Assembly (NCBI RefSeq): GCF_000208745.1
Contig: NC_030854.1
Location: forward strand, 1,333,539 to 1,397,538
Direction: 5' to 3'
DNA: 64,000 nt
Source of the DNA: Theobroma cacao
Lineage: Eukaryota; Streptophyta; Magnoliopsida; Malvales; Malvaceae
Position numbers and translations under genes: made by a program. The notes below the pieces were generated by a model. It did not search any database. It saw nothing but the letters and a program-made list of their open reading frames with translations, and had not been told where the DNA came from. Of this stretch, positions 46,151-56,754 are shown piece after piece; within the stretch, counting starts at the first letter, position 1; each line of letters starts with the position of its first letter.

Positions 46151-46714
46151 CTTTAATGACATGTAACTTTCCAATTGCCCTGCAACAGCCCTCGGGCATT
46201 TTACCAGTGAATAGCATACCAATGATAACATTGCATTCACTGTAAATATTACCTATGCTACTTGCTAGCAAGCATGGATAATAAAAAGGTTTAATTAGGT
46301 TATACTTTTATACTGAATTGATTTGAAAAGAATTAAATTTGATTATGTTTATATGAAATGTATGGACATTCAATTGTCATTTTGTTATATCATTTAGTAT
46401 TATAGAAAAATAGTCCATAAGCTAGCTTCTCTTACCGTCTAACTCAAAGAATCTACTAATTAAATAAAATAAATAATCATTCATTTCATCGTGTTTTTAT
46501 TTAAAAAATTAAAAATAATAATAAACTAAATAGAGACTTAAACCAAGCAAAGAAACAGAATAATAATTGAAAAAAACCTCGAAATTACATGGTGAAAGTA
46601 ATAAATTAATGATCAATTAATTCTCAAAAAATTAGTTGTAAATCATTTATATAAATTAAATTTTGAAAAATTCGTAATTTCTAATCTTAGGCTAGGAAGG
46701 CTTTTGGCTCCTCA

Positions 46715-46890
46715 GTCCTCTAGTCTTTCTCAGAACATTCACATTATAGGACCTAGCATTCACATCATATATAGGTTTGGGAACCAGGGATGGTGCTTTC
46801 ACAATATGAAGTAAGACCATCAAACATTCTGCCTTTGAATACATTCATGATAACCTCTGATGAAGACTTCTAAACGTGCAGCTTTTCAAT
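46715..46890 (-). pseudogene. Relic of the ATG1 terminal exon
   Basis: Minus-strand DNA from 46841 downwards reads YSKAECL, then a hydrophobic stretch, APSL...P, and ..NVLRKTRG.RSQ. This lines up with the true ATG1 last exon ([18 protein letters not shown]...[12 protein letters not shown]). TATTCAAAGGCAG is identical in both, and AAGCACC.TCCCT matches. The alignment needs a 3-nt insertion and a longer gap. Upstream of TAT the frame is broken by a TGA and by about 25 extra bases; GAAAAGCTGCACG near 46878-46890 may match the earlier GAAAGGGCAGCTTTG of the exon. No other ATG1 exons are present. It sits upstream of kinase C just as real ATG1 sits upstream of kinase D. Confidence 0.75.
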
Positions 46891-47719
46891 CATGATTCAT
46901 GCAAATCAATTTTTTTTTTTTTATACAAGTTAGCTCATTGCAGGACATACCCTTGCCATTGACTTTCCATGTGAGAGAAAAAAATATAAAACCATTCATC
47001 ACTAATGGTAAATCTAGAATTTTACATAAAAAATGATTAAAAAATAATTATAAAAATAATCATATTGTATTTATTAAGTTTTATACATATAATAAAAAAA
47101 TTAAAAATTAAGATATGATGACCGTCACCTTCTTGACTCCGCCTCTTGTTGCCGATAAGATCAAACACACACACCCAGTGAACTAGAGGGCCTGCTTCCA
47201 AGCAAAAAGAAAAAGGGTCCGAGATGCAGGCCATGATCATCCCACTGCAGCCAAAGTGCCTCTTTTCTGTACAAGCATTGACAGCTCCCACGGTCAGAAA
47301 GTCCTCTGCCTATGCAAACTAAGGACATGACTACTCTTGACCTTCAAATGGTCCAAGTTGTTGAAGTTGAGTTATATGTTCATTTACCACTTATACCATT
47401 TTAACATCTCAGAATAAAGGCTGTGCAGTGTATTATGCAATGATTGGCAATGGCAATTAGACCAAAAGTATGAAAATGTTTGGATAAAAAGTTGGGTAAA
47501 ATTATCTGATTGATAATTTTGAATGATAATAACGAAAAAGGTTTCTTGGAAACTTGCAAATATAAAAAAAAAAAAAAAAAGCACAATAAAGCACTCATCC
47601 AACTATAAATTCTCCTGCACAACCATCAACCCAAAAGCTATTGGTAGCTGATAGCTAAAAGTAAAACTAAAGGTAGAAAAGAGATTTATAACTCAAATGG
47701 CACTACCATTCTCTGGAGT
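46891..47719. other. 3' flank of kinase D
   Basis: No gene. Includes poly-T/A tracts near 46911-46922 and 47563-47580. About 60 bp of DNA 3' of the kinase D stop matches DNA 3' of kinase C (AGCTAAAAG.AAAACTAAAGG...), marking the shared 3' part of the duplicated unit. Confidence 0.5.
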
Positions 47720-50125
47720 TTATATCCGACTAACGTCTTCACATTCCATTAGAGCTTGGACTATGGAATCCATTGTTGGTCTCTTGTTTCTATCTTCCTC
47801 CACACAAGAAATTCCAATTTCAATCATTTTTGCTGCTTGGATTCTACTGAATTGTCCATTCAATCTTGTGTCCACTGCATCCTCTATCCAGGCTGTCTCT
47901 TCACCCTGACCTTTTCCTTTGATTACTCTGACAAATCTCGTCAACTCGGTTTCCTGTCCCTCGCCATCCTCCTCCACCCAATTGGAGAGTCGAATGCCTT
48001 TCACTAACTCCAGAATCACGACCCCATAACCATATACATCTACTTTTGCTGTGATAGGAAGGTTTAATGCCCACTCAGGAGCCATATAACCTTTTGTTCC
48101 TCGAATTCGAGAGAATTCAGAATTCTTGCGGCCTCTTTGAGACAACTTTGCTAGTCCAAAATCTGAAATCTTAGGTTCAAAGTCACCATCCAGAAGTATA
48201 TTTTCAGGTTTCACGTCACAGTGTATAACCCATTCGAGGCACTCATGGTGAAGATAAGCCAAACCTTTTGCTGACCCCAGGGCAATTTTAAATCTCTCTT
48301 TCCATCCAAGAATATTTTCTGCAAAAAGAAGTTTGTCCAAAGACTTATTTTCCACGTACTCATAGACCAAGAGTCTATGTCTGGATTCTGAACAAAATCC
48401 CCACATCCTCACAAGGTTCATGTGGTTGATCTTTCCGATTGTGCTCACTTCTGCCCGAAAAACTTCCTCCATTTGATACGCATTTTCCAGTTTCTTGACA
48501 GCCACCACCCTTTCGTCCTCCAAGACACCCTTAAATACAGCTCCGGAGGCTCCTTGACCCAACTCTTCCCTGAAGTTCTTGGTTGCCTTCTTGAGTTCGA
48601 TATAAGTGAACTTCATAAATTGACTAGATATCACACGATATCCTTCCTCCACAACAGCGTGCACATCACGTCTTCTGAAAAGAAGCCACCAACTTGACAT
48701 TATGAAGAGCATTTCAATGGCACCAATGACAGAGGCAAACGAGTATAGATACACCCATCTCACCCTTTTACCTCCAGTTCCATACATAGAAGAAGAAGCC
48801 CCTATAGTTATTGTAGATTCACTTGAATTGCATATACGATTGGTGTCATTGAGAACAATTGGTTCTGATGTTTCTATACTCAAAGGCAATTTTAAATATA
48901 TGTCACTTGGGAAACTTGCAGACTGGTGGCCATTGAAAAGTTCAATTTTGATGTAACATTTCGCATCCCCTGATAGCTTGTAGCCAAATGCTTGACACCG
49001 GCAATCTTCCAAGCATTTCGTCTGGCAAGATTCTAATGATATATTTGTAAGGGAAGAGGAATCAAATCCATAGAAATCCGCATGTTGAATCTTCACGAAC
49101 CTCACCTGTTGGGAGTGTGAACAGCTTCTAGTGAACCTAGGCTTGCAACCTTTGTTCCAATTACTTGGGTCATCCATCTCATATCCTGGAGGACATGAGC
49201 ACTTTGGTTCTGGAGCATAGATGCACATCCCATTCCTCCCACAAAGCCCATGCACTAAACACTGTTGCATAACAGCTTTCCATGAGACGGTCCATAATCC
49301 TGTCCCATTATTCAAGCTATAGAGCCTGAGGTTTCCATCGTGGTCCATTGTCAGCCTCCTCTTGATCCCAGAACCTGAGTCAGAAGCATTGAACTGCATC
49401 CAATCACTTGAGAAAAACCTGCCCATGTCATCTAAAATAGCAATTCTTGTACTGTTAAAGTTTGTTCTCCCATTTGTAAACACATTCGTGTCAATATTAG
49501 GCCAATACACGCTTGAAACATCAGGCCCATCATACATCAATCTCAAGACATTGTCATTATCAAAAAGAAAATGGAAATATCCAGTAGCATAATTTCCTCC
49601 TCTTAACTTAGAAATCAACTTCTTACTCTTGGTAAAGAGTTGTTGAGGAAGAAGTGTATCCGTAGGGAAATCAAAGCTCTGCCAAAGAATTTTACCAGAT
49701 GAGTCCATAAGAACAAGATTTCCATTATCCAAAAGCTCCGCCTTCTGAACATCTGTGCTGCTGGTGTTGGTCTCCCACGTGGTGGAGCCATCGACATCTT
49801 TCAAGACAAAGGCACCATCTTGCTGCAAAGAAACTCTCGAGCCCTTCCCATTAACAGGTTTGTCACGGTTAGCCATCCAAGCAACCGTTTTCTCTTTGGA
49901 GTTGGTGAACCAAATGGAGAAACAGTAAGCATTTTCGCCAACACTACAAAAGCCGCAGGTAAACGTGTTGTCCGCAGAAATTAACAGGTCCGAGTCATGT
50001 TCGACAGATAGAGAAGAACCTCTCGGCAGAATGTTGGGATTTCTTGAACTTGCCAAAGAGAAGCATACAGAGATAACAATGAGAAAAAGAGTTGAACTCA
50101 GGGATGAATAGCTTTGGGATCTCAT
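47720..50125 (-). CDS. G-type lectin S-receptor-like Ser/Thr kinase, copy D (ZmPK1-like), shortened C-terminus
   Basis: Intronless, 801 aa from the ATG at 50125 (MRSQSYSSLSSTLFLIVISV), which matches the starts of copies B and C. The frame stays open a further 37 codons upstream, with an ATG at 50227, but that extension has no counterpart in the other copies. Architecture: signal peptide, bulb-type lectin, S-locus, EGF-like (CGRNGMCIYAPEPKCSC), PAN, membrane helix, kinase (GQGASGAVFKG loop; HCDVKPENILL; DFG; non-RD). The protein ends EDVSRI at a TAA (47722-47720). Downstream DNA still encodes TPENGSAI in frame, so a nonsense change removed about nine residues present in copies B and C. The kinase core is intact. 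Confidence 0.94.
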   Translation of the reverse strand: MRSQSYSSLSSTLFLIVISVCFSLASSRNPNILPRGSSLSVEHDSDLLISADNTFTCGFCSVGENAYCFSIWFTNSKEKTVAWMANRDKPVNGKGSRVSLQQDGAFVLKDVDGSTTWETNTSSTDVQKAELLDNGNLVLMDSSGKILWQSFDFPTDTLLPQQLFTKSKKLISKLRGGNYATGYFHFLFDNDNVLRLMYDGPDVSSVYWPNIDTNVFTNGRTNFNSTRIAILDDMGRFFSSDWMQFNASDSGSGIKRRLTMDHDGNLRLYSLNNGTGLWTVSWKAVMQQCLVHGLCGRNGMCIYAPEPKCSCPPGYEMDDPSNWNKGCKPRFTRSCSHSQQVRFVKIQHADFYGFDSSSLTNISLESCQTKCLEDCRCQAFGYKLSGDAKCYIKIELFNGHQSASFPSDIYLKLPLSIETSEPIVLNDTNRICNSSESTITIGASSSMYGTGGKRVRWVYLYSFASVIGAIEMLFIMSSWWLLFRRRDVHAVVEEGYRVISSQFMKFTYIELKKATKNFREELGQGASGAVFKGVLEDERVVAVKKLENAYQMEEVFRAEVSTIGKINHMNLVRMWGFCSESRHRLLVYEYVENKSLDKLLFAENILGWKERFKIALGSAKGLAYLHHECLEWVIHCDVKPENILLDGDFEPKISDFGLAKLSQRGRKNSEFSRIRGTKGYMAPEWALNLPITAKVDVYGYGVVILELVKGIRLSNWVEEDGEGQETELTRFVRVIKGKGQGEETAWIEDAVDTRLNGQFSRIQAAKMIEIGISCVEEDRNKRPTMDSIVQALMECEDVSRI

Positions 50126-50235
50126 GGCTACTGCGTCTCCTGGGCTTAGGAACTTCTGCCATTGCTGAATAAAGGCCACTCCTATATGAAGTGCATAATG
50201 TGAACTATAGAGTTCTTCAAAGACCATCAAGTCCA

Positions 50236-50365
50236 CAACACCGGTGGCTTTCTTTTTTTTTTGAAGATTAAAAGTATTTCCATTAAATCAGGGTGAAATC
50301 CCCTATGTACACAAAGGAAGGGACTAGGAGAGACTTGGTCCAGGTGCCCAACACCGGTGACTTTC
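50236..50365 (-). mobile_element. Short non-LTR retroelement insertion with target-site duplication
   Basis: The sequence CAACACCGGTG[G/A]CTTTC occurs at 50236-50252 and again at 50349-50365 (16 of 17 identical). Between them lie 96 bp that start with a T run, which is a poly-A tail when read on the minus strand. In the equivalent place upstream of kinase C (about 45350) the site is empty: one CAACACCGGTGACTTT followed directly by the homologous downstream DNA. This is the signature of target-primed insertion by a SINE or a 5'-truncated LINE, after kinases C and D separated. Confidence 0.85.
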
Positions 50366-51153
50366 TAAGTCTCCATCTTAACTTTCAGCCGCCTTGTGTC
50401 AAACGGTAGTTGAATATTCCAGATAAGGCAACCTTATAAAATATGATAAAACCTCCCTTTATTCAATCTGAAATTTAACAGAAACTTCTGACATGAGGTT
50501 TGTAATGAATATATATTAATTCAATACTTGATAATGTAATTATTATATTCGTGTAGCATCGTGGTTCTCGACCTAATTTCTTTCCCTTGGAATGATTCCA
50601 AATTTCCTTTACCAGCCAATTCCACAAACTCCACCTCCCTGTTCCACACGCAGTTCAATCATATTGGCCCTTTGACGACAAGCCAAAACCCCTGTTTCAC
50701 CGTTCTACACAACATTCAGCTAAATTGCAGTTATTCAAAAGTCTATGAAGAACAAATTAACGAAGCTTTCCGACACCTTCAAACTCATCTTCAGGTGATG
50801 ATCAAGTTCCCAGTTCCCCAGGAGAATATTAGCTCTCGCTCTTTCCATGACCCTCAATAGTGAAGCATGAGTATTTCAGCTTCATCCTTTTCCATCATGC
50901 CAGAGCTGTTAAACTGGAATTATACATACATTTTCCATTTATACAGTTTTAATACTCTATAGCACATCTAACCATTTATCATTCTTTCATAGCAGAAATG
51001 AGAATATTACAACATCCAAACGGGGTACGTTTGACCCCGGTTAACACCCCCAGTCCCCTGTTACTCAAAAGAATAACTGTACAAATAAATATTTTTACAC
51101 AATAAAACAGGGTACGTCATCAGGAGGACGGGTTAAAAAATGTTTGACTGACT
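50366..51153. other. Spacer between kinase D and the ATG1 3' end
   Basis: Contains the shared kinase upstream block and, at the right, the probable ATG1 3'UTR. No additional gene. Confidence 0.55.
50550..50905. repeat. Kinase upstream repeat block, copy D
   Basis: Homologous to 41795-42205 and 45735-46150. Landmarks are TCGTGGTTCTCGACCTAATT at the left, CAAGTTCCCAGTTCCCCAGG, and ATTTCAGCTTCATCCTTTTC at the right. It lies about 0.43 kb upstream of the kinase D start. Confidence 0.8.
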
Positions 51154-54100
51154 CTATGGCTGTTCCTTGCACTTGAGAAGAGCCATCCTCTGGGATCTTG
51201 AATAACCTTGCCTGTTTCTAAGAACATCAATGTAAGTTTGAAGTCTATACCGATCTGAGTTTGTGAGAGAAAATGGAGGATTGAGAATGAGGGACGGTGC
51301 TTCGACTAGAAGAAATACTAATAATCGCACTGCCTTTGAATACAACAAAGCTGCCCTTTCCATTTTACCCATAAGCTCATCAACCTGCAAAGACACACGA
51401 CAGGACAATATCAGCTCATTGTCATCTTCTATCACCTTAATTCAAGAAAACTTTCATGGCATTTATCAAATACATCAAAAACTTCATTTCATATTGTAAA
51501 AGATCCTGGCTCGAATCTATTCTCATGTTTTGTTGCCTTCACCTCATACAAATGGTTTAAAGTAATGTCCAGTCAATTAAATAGGTAGATAAATACAATT
51601 TAGGCACATTGAATGAATCAAGGCAATAAGAAAATACTCACCCCTCCATGCCTTCCCAAAGCAAGGGCAGCTTGAAATATTGTCTCCATTGCATCAGGCA
51701 TCTCTGTTCTTCCTGCAATGACGATGAGAAAATGCTAATTTACAATCTTAAAATTTATAGAATGAAGACAAGGTGGTACAATTTTGTTTACTTTCACATC
51801 AGCAATAATTGTCAAAGTCCATGAATTGTTATATTATGCATTTAGTTGCTTTCTCATTCTGTGAGCAATTTCAAAGTGGACCAACAAATATTGACAGAGG
51901 CAGTAATAAATATTAAAGGCATACCAGGCTCAATAACCTTGGCAAGTTCCTCAGCATGTTCAACTTCCTGGAGAAATTCCCTCTCTATCTCTACGGATAT
52001 ATCCTCTGGCCCTTCAGGGCTGAAAATATCCTGACATTCTTCTGTATCAGATGTTCCATGCTTCTTGCTGCCACTCCTCAATCTGCTCGTTTCTTGGCTT
52101 GGACTTCCTTCCATTGCTGATGCAGCCTGTGCATGGCAAATATGCAATGCTTGCTTCCAAATCGCAAGAATCACAAGCTGGATTGAGAATGCTTCAAGTT
52201 GTCTACCTGCCTCAATCTATCAAACGAACCATGATAACATTACATATAAAATAACCTCCATAAACCTTACCATAGCAAAGAAAATACCAGGTGAACCTAG
52301 CTAGCAACATGTCTACACAAGAAAGATGCAGTGAGATCATTCATCCCCTAGTTGCCTTATGAGAGCATATATCCATCCAAGAGAAACCAATCAAATGTTC
52401 CAAACATACCAATATGAGTTCAAACCAGACCAGTCATTGGTTAACATGGCAGTCAAGCATGCAAGCATGGGGAAGAATGAAGGGAAACAGAGGGAACCAA
52501 TTATGCTATTTTACTACTCTGCATAATGGACTTATAATAGATGTGCTATGGACTAACATTTTCATGCACTAATTCAGTAATAGCAGATGCACACTGCTGT
52601 AATGACTTTATCCTCGTCATGCAATGAGATGATGGCTGTTCCAGAACATCTCCCATATCCATTGATCCTTGAGAAGTCCCAGGGGCAGAGCTCTGACTTT
52701 CCAAGCTTCCTACAGTACAGATGTTAATGTTGGTGGCATCAACAATAGGCACAGGGGCAGTTGATGTGCTGTTATTTGTAAAGGGGATTAAAGGTGGACT
52801 CTCTGATTTGTATGGGATATTGTTTGGCTTGGAAGTGCTAGCTGAAGAACATGACACATCCATGGGAGGTCCAGACACAAGAACATAATCTTGGTCGATC
52901 AACTCCAGTGAGTCACCAACTGTGGAAACAATGCGAGGATGACAGTTAAACCAGGCATGTTATGACAAAGGCTCAGAACACAATGTTTGAGCAAGATATA
53001 TGGGAACTAGATCATATGTAACTGATTTGAGAAATGGAACATAATAAGATTGCTGGTACCTCTTGAACCAGTATTCACATATCTTTGATCCATGGATTTC
53101 TGAGGTTCATGCAGAGTTTCACCTGGAACCTTGCGACTTTCAAGCCTAAAACTAGTATTTTCTGGTTTATGTCTTGTACCACTGTATTTGGAAGTAAAAC
53201 CCACTTTATTCAAAGGATTAGATGTTACTTCACTAGCATCTTTTGCATCAGGAGAAAATCCATAAGCAAATTTCATTGAGGACCTCTTCATTGCAGAGGA
53301 AGGGCTCCCTTCAGGACCACTAGAATCATCATCCAGAAAGAAAGGGAGACAGTCCTCCTGAAAGCTGTCCTCAGTATTCCTTACAGGATTGCTTTCAGAC
53401 AGAGGATAACCAGCCACTGTTCTTGAAAATCTCTGACTCCTGAATATACCACAAAGTTTCATAATTTAGGGAACTGAAAGATATTGTATATCAAGACAAG
53501 ACAATGAGAAGAATCATTTCCTCAGTTACCTCAATGACTCATCTGGTTGGCCCTGAGAAAGAAATGGGTGGTTAAAGAACTCTTCAAATGTTAAACGTTC
53601 CACTGCAGATACAAGGATAAAAAGCAGAACAAGAATTAGCGAAGGTTTATAAATAAAAACTGCTCAGCACTCAAAACGTGTTGATAGCATTTCTCAATAA
53701 AACATGACTCTTATCGTTCTCTTTGCTCATTGTCTTGACATATCAGCTAAAGCTTTATCTCAGCATCATCTTCCTTGCATGGTCTAGCATGTAGGAAGTA
53801 GTATTTATGATACAATAATTCTTGTAAGCTCAATTAACAATTCAAAAGTTAAAGTCATTCATGATTAAAACATCAAAGCAAAAAATTGCAAGCCCAAAGT
53901 AAGGGATAAGAACAATAATCATGAACTACACAATTTTGATTAAGGTTAAAGCCTAGGAATTAGAGTGTTCTTTCATGTACCTCTAATTTTGGCAATCTTC
54001 ATTTGTCATAGAATTAATTAGCATCTAACAGAAAAATAGTTGCTTTGGTCTCTAACATGCCAACAAATAATCCAATTGTCTACAGCATAAGTTTGCAATT

Positions 54101-56754
54101 TACATCTTAATTTGTGGAATACCTGGATTACGTCGAAGCAATTTTCGACATAAATCTTTGCAATCAGCAGTCAAATAATTGTTCTCCACAGGAAAATGCA
54201 ATTCGGTTGATTTCACAATGTTCTGGAGTAACTGCATAAAACCAGATATTAAAAAAAAGGATCAAGGGAACTGCACACAAATATATTCACTAGTTCAACT
54301 CAGGTGATTAATTGCAAGTCTAAAGTTAGAACTTCCGAGAACACTAGAGACCACTTTAGACAAAAAAAAAAGTTCAAAGTTCATTAAACCTGTATTTGAT
54401 TGTTTCCAGTGAATGGAGTTTTCCCAGTAACGAGCTGAAATAAAATAGCACCGACACTCCAGAGATCTGCCTGTGTATTAAGTCAAGCTTAGTAGGCAAT
54501 AATTTAAGTATGATAGAGAAGAGGGAAGACGAGTCTTGGGCAGGGAGTAACTATCACCTTTGCATCATACTTCTGCAGCTGCATTATCTCTGGAGCCATG
54601 TATAGCGGTGAACCACACAATGTTTCAGCAAGCCCCCTAGGTTGCAGAGATCTGCCAAAACAGAACTGTAACATTCCAACTATGGACTATGGGTAAAAAA
54701 TCCATTGGAAAAACATACATGCACAGCAGTTATTACTAAAGATATATTTTTGTTTTCCCTCTGTCCATATTTAAGGGTTACATAAACAAATGAACTTTAT
54801 TTTAATGGCAAAACAACACCAATGGGACTACAAATGCAAAAAAATTTCAATTTGGAACAGAACTCCAAAAGAGAGAGAAAAAAAAGGGTAGACAATAAGT
54901 GTGCAGGACAATTAGATCATTTACCTTGCAAATCCAAAGTCAGCAATCTTTAAAACTGCATTGCTATCATTTCTTGATAATAGAAGATTCTGTTCCAAAA
55001 CAATAAACATTACAAAGAGAATATATTCACAAAACACTTCATAGCATGGACAAGACTAGTTTATATCAAAGGTTGTCTTCCAACATGAAGAATTTATTTT
55101 TCAATGCATGTCTACCAATATATACAACTTCATGACAACCAATAATATGGTTCAAAAGCATACCCAATTTAGAGAGAAAAAAGGCACCATCTCTTACATG
55201 AAACTCCTATTTGATTACAATTATAGAAAGAAAATACAACTTTTAGAGCAGGCTTGCTTCTGTACTTATATGCATAAGTAAAAATTATATCAAAATTTGA
55301 ACTAGAACCAAACAAAATGAACTGAACCTGAGGCTTTAGATCCCGATGTATAAGATTATTGTCACGGAGAACTTGTAGGCCAGCCGCTGCAAAACAATGG
55401 TCAAAGGAATTTTGAGTGAACAAAATTCAGTAGATGGGACCTATAACCACAGAGAGTTTGCAGCATACCTAGCTGCTGCATGAAATGCTTTGCAGTTGCC
55501 TCAGAGACACTTCCATGGCGTGTAATATACATAGAAAGATCGCCCCCCTTGCAGTACTCCAATACAAGATGTATCTTTCCAGGAACCTACACATATGTAT
55601 ACAAGCCAAAATAAAAATATCATTAAGATAAATACTATACTACTGCTCATATAACAAGTAGAATTACAAAGAACTCGACACAGTGGCATATCAGCAATAT
55701 CTCAAATAACTTTCATTTCAAATCAATGTATACTTGTGAGATGGCCTCAACATACAAAAGATCTAATGAGAAATAACAAAATGCCAATCCAAGGCATAGA
55801 GCAAAATTGCAACTAAGGAAACCATTACTCCACTCCAAGCTGTAAATGGAATGAAGGACCACAGGATATAACTACTTTAGCAGGATGAAAATATGCTCAA
55901 ATAGATATAAACAAAAACAGCACCGAGCTTCACAATCACGTACGTGACTAATAGCTATTCAATTTAGTTTCCCTTGACCACTACAAATTTACCCAAAATT
56001 TATCAATGTTCCTCAAAGCTTCAACTTAGTATTAGTTGTGGTAGCGCAAAGGGAAACAAAATTAAACTTCAACTCATTTTTGGCCTTCCAAATTGCAAAC
56101 CAATAGAAGCTTATGTAATCACATTAAACAGATTGACTGCAAATTCTACTCTTCCTTAATTCATTCATTATCTGCTTCTATCAAATATAAGTCAAACATA
56201 TGACCAAACAAGTCCTTTTTCAATGGAAAGTCCACAAAAAAATTCTCTCAAAAATAGATTCTTCTCGTTAAAATATCTTCAGTAAAAAAATCCAATCCTC
56301 TGTTCTTTTATTATTTTCCTTAAAAGAAATTACTATCTAAATAAACGACACCTCAATTACCAGATTCCTCCTTACTTAACAGCTCAATTTCTAAAATAAA
56401 TTCAAATATTTCCGTTTCCGCCACTTTTTCCTCTACTTTCTCGGCATCCAAACAACTCCTTAAAAACTAATAGTACAATGAAACAAAATTAAAAAAAAAA
56501 AAAAAACTAACCTCTATAATATCATGCATGCGAATAATATTAGGATGATTAATTCTCCTCAAAATAAAGATCTCCGACATCAAACTATCCTGCAACTTCT
56601 TATTGAGTCGACCCATTGCGATCTCCTTTATCGCCACTTCGGTTCCATGAACTCGGTGCCTCGCATGCCAAACAACCGAGAACGAACCCGAACCGATTTG
56701 CCGGCCTACTATATAGTTCCCTACCACTCTTTCCCTCCCCGTCGCTTGCGCCAT
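51154..56754 (-). CDS. ATG1: ATG1-type autophagy-initiating Ser/Thr protein kinase
   Basis: This is the catalytic subunit of the ATG1-ATG13 complex that starts autophagosome formation in the cytosol. Thirteen minus-strand exons join in frame: 56754-56512, 55586-55469, 55386-55328, 54989-54925, 54651-54558, 54470-54390, 54231-54123, 53602-53530, 53439-53060, 52919-52558, 52210-51925, 51712-51642 and 51384-51154. The product is 723 aa, the usual length for plant ATG1b/ATG1c. The kinase domain is about 12-270: GSGSFSVVW loop, VAIK lysine K43, HRDLKPQN from about 133, DFGFAR from about 157, [10 protein letters not shown] Ser-rich, poorly conserved middle follows, with [12 protein letters not shown] as a plant ATG1 landmark. 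The C-terminal helical region (about 500-720: [41 protein letters not shown]) should bind ATG13. RD-type kinase with all catalytic residues present. Confidence 0.97.

Larger units (their letters stand above)
45279..46714. other. Upstream region of kinase C
   Basis: Contains a local 65-bp duplication and the shared upstream block (separate entries). From about 46150 the similarity to the copy D spacer stops, and an AT-rich insertion of about 500 bp follows before the ATG1 exon relic. Confidence 0.55.

Noticed and set aside
50126..50236. N-terminal extension of kinase D by up to 37 codons
   Set aside because: No matching frame exists upstream of copies B and C, and the ATG at 50125 starts a normal signal peptide. 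The extension is chance open frame.
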